Below are positions 45,949 to 55,282 of a stretch of DNA of 64,000 nucleotides, one piece after another. This DNA comes from Polynucleobacter difficilis (GTDB lineage Bacteria; Pseudomonadota; Gammaproteobacteria; Burkholderiales; Burkholderiaceae): contig NZ_CP023276.1 in the NCBI RefSeq assembly GCF_003065365.1, positions 1,054,001 to 1,118,000 on the forward strand, written 5' to 3'. The translations under genes were made by a program, and so were the position numbers. A model generated the notes under the pieces. The model was not told the origin of the DNA. It searched no databases and worked only from the letters and a program-made list of their open reading frames with translations. Each line of letters begins with the position of its first letter. Within the stretch, counting starts at the first letter, position 1.

Positions 45949-46955
45949 TACTCCCAAGGCGCACGCGGGTGGAAGAAAATGCCGTGCGGTGACTTACCTA
46001 CTGGAATCACACTAACTAATTTCATGGTTGGCACATCAATCACGCCAGCTTTGCGTGCAAACCGAAAGGTGACCCACAATTGCTTGCCATCGGGCGTCAA
46101 CTCCATATCGTCTGGTCCCGCTGGTAGGCCAGTGATATCCCCCACCTTTTCCAAGGTCTGCATATTAATCAGCGAAATGCTGGAAGCAATGCGGTTCGTT
46201 ACAAAAACGTGCTTGCGATCACCTTGGGGCCTAAAGTTATGCGCGCCTTTGCCGGTAAAGATCTTTTTGACTTCACGGCGATTACGCCAGTCGATCACTT
46301 GCACGTAGTCGCCGCCGGTAATACCCACCAAAAGGTATTGATCTCCGGGCGTCATCCATAGTCCAGCTGGTGCGGGCCCGGTTGGTATCTTCCATAACAA
46401 GGTTTGATTCACCAAATCAATCACAGCAAGGTCGTTTGAGTCCTGCATCGTCACAAATGCGAGCTTGCTATCCGCAGTGAATGCAATATGACTTGGTGTT
46501 TTGCCAACAGCGATGGTTTTGGCCAACTTTAAATCAGCCCCGTTGGCCGAATAAATATCAACGCGGTCCAAACGGTTTGCTGCAGTAATGAACCAGCGGT
46601 TATCGGGGGAGTAACCAATGTGATACGGATCGATGATTTTGGGAATACGTCCGGTTACCTCGCCCGTCAATGGATTCATCAAGGCAATATCATTCCCAAC
46701 GGCATTAGCAACGAGCAAAGTTTTCTCGTCTGGCGTCAACATGACGTGATGGGGCTCTTTACCGATGGGCATGGTTTTCGTAACCGTGCGGGTTTTCATG
46801 TCGACGAGACTCACACTGGCATCCCCAGAATTCAATACAACCGCCAGAGTGGGCTCGGCTAGCTTGGCAGCTTGCACTGCTCCGAACAACAGGGAGGCGG
46901 CTGTAAAAGCAACTGCCGACCTCAAAGCCAGTTGAAAAAATGGGGTTGTATGCAC
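45948..46955 (-). CDS. Secreted YVTN/YncE-family beta-propeller protein
   Basis: 335 residues. A signal peptide (about 1-29, cleaved near VQA) precedes about seven repeats of a 40-residue propeller blade. Repeats are recognisable by phrases such as GKEPHHVMLTPDEKTLLVAN, GKTPSHIAFTADSKLAFVT and GPDDMELTPDGKQLWVTF. These are periplasmic interaction scaffolds; no enzymatic motif is visible. The start codon is GTG with no strong ribosome-binding site, so it is the weakest part of the call. It heads the operon that continues with the deacetylase, desaturase-like, EI24 and MoCF genes. Confidence 0.85.
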   Translation of the reverse strand: MHTTPFFQLALRSAVAFTAASLLFGAVQAAKLAEPTLAVVLNSGDASVSLVDMKTRTVTKTMPIGKEPHHVMLTPDEKTLLVANAVGNDIALMNPLTGEVTGRIPKIIDPYHIGYSPDNRWFITAANRLDRVDIYSANGADLKLAKTIAVGKTPSHIAFTADSKLAFVTMQDSNDLAVIDLVNQTLLWKIPTGPAPAGLWMTPGDQYLLVGITGGDYVQVIDWRNRREVKKIFTGKGAHNFRPQGDRKHVFVTNRIASSISLINMQTLEKVGDITGLPAGPDDMELTPDGKQLWVTFRFARKAGVIDVPTMKLVSVIPVGKSPHGIFFHPRAPWE

Positions 46956-47014
46956 GTCGATGGCCCGTTTACTATGAAAGTTAATCTATAGCCGTATTGT
47001 AAGCAGTTTGTGGC

Positions 47015-50000
47015 TTAACGCAGGCTTGCAAAGACCTTTTCGAGGCGCTTTAAAGACATCGGGGTTGGGGTTTTGAGCTCTTGCGCAAACAGGGCCACAC
47101 GGAGCTCCTCCAGTTGCCAACGAAAATCCCGCAAACCCGGGTCATCCTGCATTGCATAAGACAACCCCTTGGCGCCGTGCAGGCGCTTTTGCCATGGCCT
47201 AGCGAGCGACTCCCAATCGCGCTGGCACTGCGCATCCCGCGCTGGGTTGGTCCGCATCTTTTCAATGCGCAGCGCAATGGCCTTGAGATACCTAGGTAAA
47301 TGCACCAGCTGCGCATAGGGAATTTCCACCAGCATTTTCGGGAAAATCAGGCCCTGAATTTGTTCAAGCATATCCGCATGGGCAGCTTGCGAAATTGCCT
47401 TTGCCTGAGCAATTTTTTTCTGCGTCTCGGCATGGGCTTCGAGTGCGGCCAAAGTATGGCGCGCAATTTCATGGGCAATCAAGGTCAAACGCGGCTTCCC
47501 GCTACTAACCCGCTCCGCGAACTCCTCGGCATTACTGGGCAGCGGATCTTGCATGAAGGCGCGCTCCAATGCCAGCTGCAGTATCTGCTCAATGAATTGA
47601 TCCACCTGACCAATATTGATAAATAGCAAGCCAATCTCCCGAATACCCGGCATCTGTTTTTGTAAGGCCTTCAGTGTGTCTTTTTGACTAATGGCGAACA
47701 AGCGACGTAAACCCTGCCAATGCACCTTACGTGCCTCAATCAAATCATCAAATACCTCAAGGTCTACCGCATCACCGCGATCTACTAAGGCGGGATAGCC
47801 AAACAAGGTTTTGTTTCCCTTTTGAATCTCCAGCGTCTCAGGCAAGGGGCCAAAATCCCATTGGCGATAACCGCCAATGACTGTGGTTGCAGGAATATTG
47901 CTCGAGGGCGCATTGGTCTTTTTGCTGTCCGCCTGCATAACCTCGGTCGCCACGGTTTCTTGCGCCACCGCCTGAAAGGCGCTGCGTGCCTCTTGACCAT
48001 ACTCGGCGCGCAAGCGCGATAAGTTACGCTCCAGCTCAAGTTGACGCCCATGCTCATCCACCAAGCGAAAGTTCATGGCGCAGTGGGCCGGCAATGCCTC
48101 AGGACGAAAGTCGGTCCGCTTAAACTCCAGACCCTTCTCCTTACGTAAATCCGTAATTAAGGCATCCATGTAATCGCCCACACCAAATTGCTTAGCATCC
48201 GTTACGCGTTGCATAAAGCCTTTGGCGTAATCCGGCAAGGGTACGCAGTGACGCCGTAATTTTTGTGGCAAGGACTTGAGTAAGAGCAGGATTTTTTCCT
48301 CACACATGCCGGGAACTAACCACTCGCAGCGGCGGCCATCAATTTGATTCAGTACCGTCAGTGGGATCACTAAGGTCACACCGTCTTTAACACTACCCGG
48401 CTCAAAATGGTAGGTAAGGCTAAGGCTACTACCGCCCATGCTTAGGGTTTTTGGATAGCGATCAACGGTAATGCCGGCAGCCTCATGGCGCATTAAATCG
48501 GCCTTATCCAAACGCAGGCTTGCTTCCGCATCCGCCGTCTTTTGTAGCCAGGCCTGCATCCCAGATCGACTAAAGACATCGCTGGGTAGGCGGCTTTCAT
48601 AAAAAGCAAAAAGTAATTGTTCGTCCACCAATACATCGGGGCGACGGGAGCGGTGCTCTAAGGCCTCAATCTCGCGTATTAACTTTCGGTTGTGCCAAAA
48701 AAACCCAAAGCAACTGGGGTAGGTTTTTTTACTAAGCGCCTCTAACTCTTTTTCTTGGGCGAGGGTTTCCATGCGGCCAAATAGCTCGGCGCCCACCAAG
48801 GCCTGCTGAATAAACAACTGGCGGGCCTCAAGCGCATCATGGGGCGCAAACCGTACTTTGCGGCCATGGTAAATCGGCAATCCATAGAGCGTGCCCCGCT
48901 CAAACGCCATGATCTCGCCCTGGCGGTTATCCCAAAACGGATCACTCAAGGATTTAACCAAGCGGTGCGCAGCAACCTTCTCAACCCATTGCGGCTCGAT
49001 CTTCGCAATCGTTCGTGCATACAAACGACTGGTCTCCTGCAGCTCTCCTGCCAAAATCCAGGCGCCTGCTTTTTTACCTAAAGTAGAGCCTGGCCAAATG
49101 TGGGGACGAATACCGCGTGCGCCTAAATAGGAGCCGGCATGCGGACCGCGCTCCTCCTCTTCTTTCTTTGCCACATGGCCCAGCAAACCGGTTAACAAGG
49201 CCAAGTGAATTTGCTCGTAGGTGGCAGGCAGGCCGTTTTCTTTCCAGCCTTTTTCGCCGAGCATGGTGTGCAGCTGCCCATGCACATCACGCCACTCACG
49301 TAGCCGCCGTGGTGATAAAAACTGACTGCGGCAGCGATTTTCGAGCTGGCGATTGCTTTGCTTATGCGTTAATGCATCATGATACCAATCCCACAGTTTT
49401 ACAAAACTCAGAAACTCGGATTTCTCATCTTTAAAGAGCAGATGGGCCTGATCGGCTGCACCCGCTTGTTCCATTGGTCGCTCGCGCGGATCTTGCGTAG
49501 CCAAAGCGGCGGCAATAATTGTTACTTCGCGCAAGGCATGATACTCACGCGCCGCCAGTAAGATTCGACCAATACGCGGATCCAGTGGCAAATCAGCCAG
49601 TGCCTTACCCGTATTGGTTAGGGTAAAGGTATTGTTCTCCCCTTCCGTTTCTATAGCACCCAGCTCATCGAGCAATTGAATGCCATCGGCGATTGCACGG
49701 CCCAGCGGTCGATCAATAAATGGAAAGTCTTGAATCTTTGAGAGTCGCAGTGCGCTCATTCGCAAGAGGACGGCAGCAAGTGAGCTGCGCAGAATCTCAG
49801 GATCGGTAAAGCGGGGTCGCGCCTCAAAATCCGCTTGGCTATAGAGCCGGATGCAAATGCCATCCGAAACGCGGCCGCAGCGCCCTGCTCTTTGATTGGC
49901 AGCTGCTTGCGAGATCGGCTCAATTTGTAACTGCTCGACCTTATTGCGATACGAGTAGCGCTTCACGCGCGCTAAGCCGCTATCAATCACATAGCGAATA

Positions 50001-50989
50001 TTAGGAACAGTCAATGAGGTTTCAGCAACGTTGGTGGTCAAAATAATGCGGCGACCATTGCCCGGCTGAAACACGCGCTCTTGTTCCGCAACCGACTGAC
50101 GCGCAAAGAGCGTTAGCACATCGGGATGAAAACGGCTTTGCAAAATGGAATCTTTTCTGAGGGTCTCCGCGCAATCCCGAATCTCCCGCTCACCCGGCAA
50201 GAAAACCAACACATCACCCGAGCCAGAGGCGCCCACACTCCAGACTTGCGTCACTGCCTGCGCAACTGCATCGGGCAAATCCATCGCTTCTTTTTTTGCC
50301 TCTAACTCCAGTGGTGCATAGCGCTGCTCCACCGGAAATAGTCGGCCACTCACTTCAATCACCGGAACCGCTTTAGAGCCAATCGTAAAGTGCTGCGAAA
50401 AACGCTGCGCATCAATCGTGGCTGAAGTAATGATGATCTTGAGATCGGGGCGCTTGGGGAGCAGTTGGCGCAAGTAACCGAGTAAAAAATCAATGTTGAG
50501 GCTGCGTTCATGGGCCTCATCAATGATGATGGTGTCATAGGCCTTCAGTAAGGGATCACGCTGGGTTTGTGCCAGCAAGATGCCGTCGGTCATGAGTTTG
50601 ATCGAGGCGCTTGTGGTCGTCTTATCTGCAAAGCGGATTTGGTAACCCACATCCTGCCCTATCGGTGTTCCAAGCTCATGGGCGATGCGCTTGGCGGTTG
50701 CCGTAGCGGCAATGCGTCGGGGTTGGGTATGACCAATCAAGCGGCCGCCACTCATGGTCCCGCGGCCAAGCTCCAAACAAATCTTCGGTAACTGCGTAGT
50801 TTTGCCCGAACCGGTCTCGCCGCACACGATCACCACTTGGTTCGAGCGTAGCGCCTCCATAATGACTTCGCGCTGACCCGAGACCGGCAATTCCTCCGGA
50901 AAGCGGATCGCGATGCGCCTAGAGCCGCCACTAATTGTGTTGGAAGCAGGCACAGCATCGGATTTTGGTTGGTTTATCGGCGGCATCAC
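47015..50989 (-). CDS. hrpA: ATP-dependent RNA helicase HrpA (DEAH box)
   Basis: 1324 residues, usual for the family. Motif I GETGSGKTTQLPK, motif II DEAH in IIIDEAHERSLN, motif III SATID, motif VI QRAGRCGRVSDG; the HA2/OB-fold region follows, and a long C-terminal DUF3418-type domain completes the protein. HrpA processes fimbrial mRNA in E. coli and helps rescue stalled ribosomes. The start is ATG 50989 with GGGTG immediately upstream. The first bases lie within the divergent argA promoter region, and only 17 bases separate the two start codons. Confidence 0.96.
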   Translation of the reverse strand: MMPPINQPKSDAVPASNTISGGSRRIAIRFPEELPVSGQREVIMEALRSNQVVIVCGETGSGKTTQLPKICLELGRGTMSGGRLIGHTQPRRIAATATAKRIAHELGTPIGQDVGYQIRFADKTTTSASIKLMTDGILLAQTQRDPLLKAYDTIIIDEAHERSLNIDFLLGYLRQLLPKRPDLKIIITSATIDAQRFSQHFTIGSKAVPVIEVSGRLFPVEQRYAPLELEAKKEAMDLPDAVAQAVTQVWSVGASGSGDVLVFLPGEREIRDCAETLRKDSILQSRFHPDVLTLFARQSVAEQERVFQPGNGRRIILTTNVAETSLTVPNIRYVIDSGLARVKRYSYRNKVEQLQIEPISQAAANQRAGRCGRVSDGICIRLYSQADFEARPRFTDPEILRSSLAAVLLRMSALRLSKIQDFPFIDRPLGRAIADGIQLLDELGAIETEGENNTFTLTNTGKALADLPLDPRIGRILLAAREYHALREVTIIAAALATQDPRERPMEQAGAADQAHLLFKDEKSEFLSFVKLWDWYHDALTHKQSNRQLENRCRSQFLSPRRLREWRDVHGQLHTMLGEKGWKENGLPATYEQIHLALLTGLLGHVAKKEEEERGPHAGSYLGARGIRPHIWPGSTLGKKAGAWILAGELQETSRLYARTIAKIEPQWVEKVAAHRLVKSLSDPFWDNRQGEIMAFERGTLYGLPIYHGRKVRFAPHDALEARQLFIQQALVGAELFGRMETLAQEKELEALSKKTYPSCFGFFWHNRKLIREIEALEHRSRRPDVLVDEQLLFAFYESRLPSDVFSRSGMQAWLQKTADAEASLRLDKADLMRHEAAGITVDRYPKTLSMGGSSLSLTYHFEPGSVKDGVTLVIPLTVLNQIDGRRCEWLVPGMCEEKILLLLKSLPQKLRRHCVPLPDYAKGFMQRVTDAKQFGVGDYMDALITDLRKEKGLEFKRTDFRPEALPAHCAMNFRLVDEHGRQLELERNLSRLRAEYGQEARSAFQAVAQETVATEVMQADSKKTNAPSSNIPATTVIGGYRQWDFGPLPETLEIQKGNKTLFGYPALVDRGDAVDLEVFDDLIEARKVHWQGLRRLFAISQKDTLKALQKQMPGIREIGLLFINIGQVDQFIEQILQLALERAFMQDPLPSNAEEFAERVSSGKPRLTLIAHEIARHTLAALEAHAETQKKIAQAKAISQAAHADMLEQIQGLIFPKMLVEIPYAQLVHLPRYLKAIALRIEKMRTNPARDAQCQRDWESLARPWQKRLHGAKGLSYAMQDDPGLRDFRWQLEELRVALFAQELKTPTPMSLKRLEKVFASLR

Positions 50990-50997
50990 CCTATAAT
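50969..50997 (+). promoter_or_regulatory. Putative sigma70 promoter of argA, inside the hrpA 5' end
   Basis: TTGGTT (50969-50974), a spacer of exactly 17 bases, then TATAAT (50992-50997). Transcription should begin near 51004, 3 bases before the argA ATG, giving an almost leaderless message. The -35 lies in hrpA coding sequence. Confidence 0.6.
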
Positions 50998-51006
50998 TTT
51001 CTCACT

Positions 51007-52383
51007 ATGGCCGCTAGCACACCGAACTCCCCTACAAAACCGCCCCCCGAGAGCGAAGCCCCAGGCAACTTCCCTTTTGTGGGTTGGCTCAGGGACGTCG
51101 CCCCCTACATTCATAGCTTTCGAGAAAAGACCTTTGTTATCGCCTTTGCGGGTGAACTGGTTCAAGAAATCGGCTTAGAGCGGATTATTGAAGACATTGC
51201 CATGTTGCATGCGATGGGTATGCGGATCGTCTTGGTCCATGGCATTCGTCCTCAGATTGAAGAACAGCTAACCCTACGCCAGATCAAGAGTCAGTTTGGC
51301 CAAGGCCACATGAGTGGCTACCGCATTACCGATGCCGCCGCGCTTGAGTGCGTCAAAGAGGCGGCTGGCGAACTGCGCCTGGATATCGAGGCTGCGTTTA
51401 GTCGCGGCCTCCCGAATACCCCAATGGCGGGCTCGCGTATTTCCGTTATCTCAGGCAACTTCATTACGGCCATGCCCTTTGGCGTAGTCGATGGTGTGGA
51501 CTTTGTTCACACCGGCCTCGTACGCAAGGTTGACTCAGTCTCCATCAAACTATCGCTCGATAGCAATAAAATCGTCTTGCTCTCGCCATTGGGCTTTTCA
51601 CCAACGGGGCAAGCATTCAATCTGTCTTTTGAGGACGTTGCCGTTTCCACCGCCGCTGCCCTCAAGGCAGACAAGATTGTGTTCTTAACGCCCTACTCGG
51701 GCCTCCATGATGAAGCCGGCGACTTAATCACCGAGCTGTCCTTGGCGCAAATGCAGGAATACATTATTAGCCATCCTGAAATCCCTTCAGGCATGAAAGC
51801 CTTGCTGACCTTGTCCGGAAAAGCAATTAAGGCTGGCGTTAGCCGTGTGCACTTCTTGCCTTGCAACCGCGATGGCGCTTTACTCGAAGAACTCTTTACC
51901 CACGATGGCGTTGGCATGATGCTCGCCTCCTCCGGCATTGAAAATCTACGCGAAGCAAATCAAGATGATGTGGGTGGTATTTTGCAGTTAACCATGCCCC
52001 TCGAAGAAGAAGGAATACTCGCTGCCCGCGGTCAAGATGTCATTGAGCGTGACATCGATCGCTTCTCCGTCATCGAGCATGATCGGGTGCTATTCGGTTG
52101 CGCTGCTCTATTCCCCTTCCCCAATGGCATTGGTGAGCTTGCCTGTTTGGTAGTAGATCCAGACGTACAAGGCTCGGGCGATGGCGAGCGTTTGCTCAAA
52201 CGCATTGAAGCCAGGGCAAAAAAAGAGGGCATTAAAAAACTGTTTGTTCTGACGACCCGCACCGAGCATTGGTTTTTGAAGCGCGGCTTCATGCGGTCTA
52301 GCGTGGATGATTTGCCGGAAGAGCGCAAACAGATTTACAACTGGGATCGCAAGTCGATGGTCTTGACCAAAAACTTGACATAA
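51007..52383 (+). CDS. argA: N-acetylglutamate synthase (amino-acid N-acetyltransferase)
   Basis: 458 residues. First step of arginine synthesis. An N-terminal amino-acid-kinase-like domain (about 22-300; VLVHGIRPQIEEQL, GVDFVHTGLVRKVD) is fused to a C-terminal GNAT acetyltransferase (about 310-450; LACLVVDPDVQGSGDGERLL is the acetyl-CoA site). The start is the ATG at 51007; the frame opens 24 codons earlier but that would lie within hrpA and the promoter. No ribosome-binding site precedes it, consistent with a near-leaderless mRNA. Confidence 0.96.
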   Translation: MAASTPNSPTKPPPESEAPGNFPFVGWLRDVAPYIHSFREKTFVIAFAGELVQEIGLERIIEDIAMLHAMGMRIVLVHGIRPQIEEQLTLRQIKSQFGQGHMSGYRITDAAALECVKEAAGELRLDIEAAFSRGLPNTPMAGSRISVISGNFITAMPFGVVDGVDFVHTGLVRKVDSVSIKLSLDSNKIVLLSPLGFSPTGQAFNLSFEDVAVSTAAALKADKIVFLTPYSGLHDEAGDLITELSLAQMQEYIISHPEIPSGMKALLTLSGKAIKAGVSRVHFLPCNRDGALLEELFTHDGVGMMLASSGIENLREANQDDVGGILQLTMPLEEEGILAARGQDVIERDIDRFSVIEHDRVLFGCAALFPFPNGIGELACLVVDPDVQGSGDGERLLKRIEARAKKEGIKKLFVLTTRTEHWFLKRGFMRSSVDDLPEERKQIYNWDRKSMVLTKNLT

Positions 52384-52435
52384 TGCAAGTTCAACTTTTT
52401 AGTATTCACTGATTGCATTTAGAAAGGTTTACGCA

Positions 52436-52708
52436 ATGGCACGGATGGTTCAATGTATCAAGCTCAATAAAGAAGCCGAGGGAATGGACTTTGCACCCCT
52501 TCCAGGCGATCTGGGTAAAAAACTCTGGCAGGAAGTTTCTAAAGAGGCATGGGCTGGCTGGTTAAAGCACCAAACCATGTTGATCAATGAAAACCGCCTC
52601 AATATGGCCGATCCCCGTGCCCGTCAGTACCTCTTAAAGCAAGTGGAAAAATACTTCTACGAAGGTGGCGCTGATGCTGCTACAGGTTACGTACCGCCCA
52701 GCGCATAA
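52436..52708 (+). CDS. yggX: Oxidative damage protection / probable Fe(2+)-trafficking protein YggX
   Basis: 90 residues, the usual size. The N-terminal [19 protein letters not shown] and W-rich [19 protein letters not shown] are diagnostic. In enteric bacteria YggX protects Fe-S enzymes from oxidants; the iron-trafficking role is proposed. It follows argA by 52 bases and is closed by an intrinsic terminator. Confidence 0.96.
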   Translation: MARMVQCIKLNKEAEGMDFAPLPGDLGKKLWQEVSKEAWAGWLKHQTMLINENRLNMADPRARQYLLKQVEKYFYEGGADAATGYVPPSA

Positions 52709-52736
52709 GTTGCCCAAGCAAGACCGCTTCGAATGC

Positions 52737-52764
52737 AAAAAGGACCGCTCAGCGGTCCTTTTTT
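52737..52764 (+). terminator. Intrinsic terminator after yggX
   Basis: AGGACCGC (52741-52748), loop TCA, GCGGTCCT (52752-52759), with A's before and TTTTTT after. It separates converging yggX and rpiA and may act on both strands. Confidence 0.92.
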
Positions 52765-52792
52765 ATTGACTGACTGTTGATTATCTAAATGC

Positions 52793-53482
52793 TTAGGAAA
52801 AATCGACGCGCTTGACTCCGGTCGCGCCGCCAACGAACAGCACATCGGCCTTTTGACGCGCAAATAAGCCGACGGTTATTACGCCTGGAATTTGGTTGAT
52901 CTTGGATTCTAGGGCAACTGGATCGCTAATGGTGAGGCCGGCAACATCGATAATCCAGCCGCCATTGTCAGTCACAAAAGGATCGGAGGTGCCTGCCATC
53001 AGTCGCAAGCGCGGAGTTCCGCCCAATGCCTGCATCGCCCGGGAAACCGATGCTTCTGATAATGGAATCACCTCCAGCGGCAACGGAAAGCGACCTAAAG
53101 TTGCTACCTGCTTTGAATCATCGCAAATGCAAATGAACTGTTTCGCTAGGGAGGCCACAATCTTCTCGCGCGTGAGCGCCCCGCCGCCACCTTTGATCAT
53201 GTGACCGCTGGGGTCAATCTCATCGGCACCGTCGACATACGCAGGCAAGGTTTCCACCTGATTAGCATCAATCACATAAAAACCATGCTTTAGCAGTCGC
53301 TGCGTACTGGCAACGGAGCTCGACACCACCCCTGAAAAGTGCGCTTTATGCGGGGCCAGCACATCAATAAACCAGTTGGCCGTAGAGCCCGTACCAATAC
53401 CGAGAACCTGACCGGGGGCCAGTGCCAATACGGCATCGCGTGCTGCTTCCGCCACCAGGCGCTTTAGTTGATCTTGATCCAT
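52793..53482 (-). CDS. rpiA: Ribose-5-phosphate isomerase A
   Basis: 229 residues. Interconverts ribose 5-phosphate and ribulose 5-phosphate. Motifs: [13 protein letters not shown] (phosphate site), [20 protein letters not shown] (catalytic Asp region) and [11 protein letters not shown]. It is divergent from tal, another pentose-phosphate enzyme, across 85 bases, so co-regulation is plausible. Confidence 0.97.
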   Translation of the reverse strand: MDQDQLKRLVAEAARDAVLALAPGQVLGIGTGSTANWFIDVLAPHKAHFSGVVSSSVASTQRLLKHGFYVIDANQVETLPAYVDGADEIDPSGHMIKGGGGALTREKIVASLAKQFICICDDSKQVATLGRFPLPLEVIPLSEASVSRAMQALGGTPRLRLMAGTSDPFVTDNGGWIIDVAGLTISDPVALESKINQIPGVITVGLFARQKADVLFVGGATGVKRVDFS

Positions 53483-53504
53483 AGGAGGCCTATCTCAGAT
53501 TCAT

Positions 53505-53539
53505 TTATGCTACTCACTGTATGACACTATAACGGTGTC
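53505..53539 (+). promoter_or_regulatory. Putative tal promoter with overlapping palindrome
   Basis: TATAAC at 53528-53533 with a weak -35 TTATGC (53505-53510), 17-base spacer. The -10 is embedded in GACAC-N7-GTGTC (53523-53539), a possible repressor site. Both assignments are tentative. Confidence 0.35.
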
Positions 53540-53567
53540 CCATTTTGGATTGGAAACAGGCATACCC

Positions 53568-54524
53568 ATGACAACCGCAAATACGGCTTTAGACCAGTTA
53601 AAAGCCCTGACGACCGTAGTAGCCGATACCGGTGATTTTGAGCGGATGAAGCAATTTGCGCCGCAGGATGCCACTACCAACCCATCCTTGATTTTAAAAG
53701 CCGTGCAGCAGCCCAGCTACCAGCAACTTGTGCAGTCGGTACGGGGCGCCAACCCTCAGGCCAGTGTGTCGGCATTGATGGATCGCATCTTGATCGCCTT
53801 TGGCTTAGAAATCCTCAAGATCGTACCCGGCAGGGTCTCTACCGAGGTCGATGCACGCTTGTCCTTTGACACCGCAGCAACCATCGCCAAAGCCAAGGAA
53901 TTAATTGCGCTGTACGCAGCCCATGGCGTTGATCGCAATCGCGTCTTGATTAAGTTAGCCAGCACCTGGGAAGGCATCGAGGCTGCAAAAGTGCTGGAAG
54001 CCGAAGGTATTCATTGCAATATGACTTTGTTGTTTTCTTTAGTACAGGCAGCGGCATGCGGCAAAGCGAAAGCACAACTCATCTCCCCTTTTGTTGGCCG
54101 GATCACCGATTGGAATAAAGCCAAGCTGGGTAGCAATTGGAATGATGCCCAGCATGGTGGGCAGCACGATCCGGGAGTGCAATCGGTCAAAGGAATTTAC
54201 GGCTACTACAAGCATTTTGGGATCGCCACCGAGATCATGGGTGCTAGCTTTCGCAATACCAATCAGATCATGCAGTTGGCCGGCTGTGATTTACTAACAA
54301 TTAGTCCGGAGTTGCTCGCTGAACTACAAAACAGCGCTGAATCGGTCGTTCGCAAGCTGGATCCAAAAGCGACGCAAGGTAATGCGATGAGGGAACTGGA
54401 CGTTACCGAATCCGCCTTTCGCTTGCAGCTCAATGATGACGCCATGGCAACTGAAAAACTAGCCGAAGGCATACGCGCCTTCTGCAGCGACATCGTTAAA
54501 TTAGAAGTCCTGCTAACTAATTAA
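53568..54524 (+). CDS. tal: Transaldolase
   Basis: 318 residues, TalB type. Transfers dihydroxyacetone units between sedoheptulose 7-phosphate and glyceraldehyde 3-phosphate. Motifs: [32 protein letters not shown] with the Schiff-base lysine (IKLAST), [22 protein letters not shown]. The start is the ATG at 53568, with AGG about 7 bases upstream; an in-frame codon at 53535 lies downstream of the -10 but would add a non-conserved leader. Confidence 0.97.
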   Translation: MTTANTALDQLKALTTVVADTGDFERMKQFAPQDATTNPSLILKAVQQPSYQQLVQSVRGANPQASVSALMDRILIAFGLEILKIVPGRVSTEVDARLSFDTAATIAKAKELIALYAAHGVDRNRVLIKLASTWEGIEAAKVLEAEGIHCNMTLLFSLVQAAACGKAKAQLISPFVGRITDWNKAKLGSNWNDAQHGGQHDPGVQSVKGIYGYYKHFGIATEIMGASFRNTNQIMQLAGCDLLTISPELLAELQNSAESVVRKLDPKATQGNAMRELDVTESAFRLQLNDDAMATEKLAEGIRAFCSDIVKLEVLLTN

Positions 54525-54544
54525 AGCCCGAGCAAGCTTTTACT

Positions 54545-55282
54545 TTATTTGAGGCTGCGCTGACGCAATGCCTCATACAAGCAAACGCCGCTGGCTACCG
54601 AGACATTGAGGCTTTCCACCACGCCGTGCATTGGGATACGCACTAGCTGATCGCAATGCTCACGCGTTAAGCGCCGCATCCCCTCACCTTCTGCGCCCAT
54701 CACTATAGCAATTGGTCCCGTTAGGTCAAGGTCATAAATTGACTTCTCTGCTTGATCATCTGTGCCAATGAGCCAGATGCCGAGCTCTTGCATCTCACGC
54801 ATGCTACGCGCAAGATTTGTCACGGTGATTAAAGGCATCACTTCGGAAGCGCCGCTGGAGACTTTACTTACAGTCGCATTGATGTGCGCGGAGCGATCCT
54901 TTGGCACTACTACGCCGTGTACTCCTGCACCGTCCGCCACGCGCAAACAGGCGCCTAAGTTATGCGGATCAGTCACGCCATCGAGAACCAATAGAAGGGG
55001 CTTGCCTTCAATGCCATCAACTAGCTCAGCTAAGGTGCGGGCCACCGTCATTTTTTCAGCCAAGGCAACGACGCCCTGATGGCGATCGTGGCCGGCTAAT
55101 TTATGCAAGCGCTCGGAATCGGCAGAATGGAGTCGGTCGCCCAAAATCGATTCAGCTTGTTTTAAAAAATCACCCATGCGGCGATCGCGCCGCGCTGGAT
55201 CAAAATAGACTGCCTTGAGGCTATCGGGATCAAGGCGCAAGCGTGCCTGAATTGCATGAAAGCCGAGCATAATTTGCTTCAT
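54545..55282 (-). CDS. rlmB: 23S rRNA (guanosine-2'-O)-methyltransferase RlmB
   Basis: 245 residues. SPOUT-class enzyme that methylates G2251 (E. coli numbering) in the peptidyl-transferase P loop. N-terminal substrate-binding domain (1-78), then the knot motifs: [32 protein letters not shown] and [18 protein letters not shown]. Its start codon overlaps the rnr stop as TAATG, so both RNA-maturation genes are translated from one message. Confidence 0.96.
   Translation of the reverse strand: MKQIMLGFHAIQARLRLDPDSLKAVYFDPARRDRRMGDFLKQAESILGDRLHSADSERLHKLAGHDRHQGVVALAEKMTVARTLAELVDGIEGKPLLLVLDGVTDPHNLGACLRVADGAGVHGVVVPKDRSAHINATVSKVSSGASEVMPLITVTNLARSMREMQELGIWLIGTDDQAEKSIYDLDLTGPIAIVMGAEGEGMRRLTREHCDQLVRIPMHGVVESLNVSVASGVCLYEALRQRSLK

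Noticed and set aside
45142..46955. Deacetylase plus propeller as a pga-type exopolysaccharide locus
   Set aside because: No glycosyltransferase, outer-membrane porin or other pga-like gene is present.
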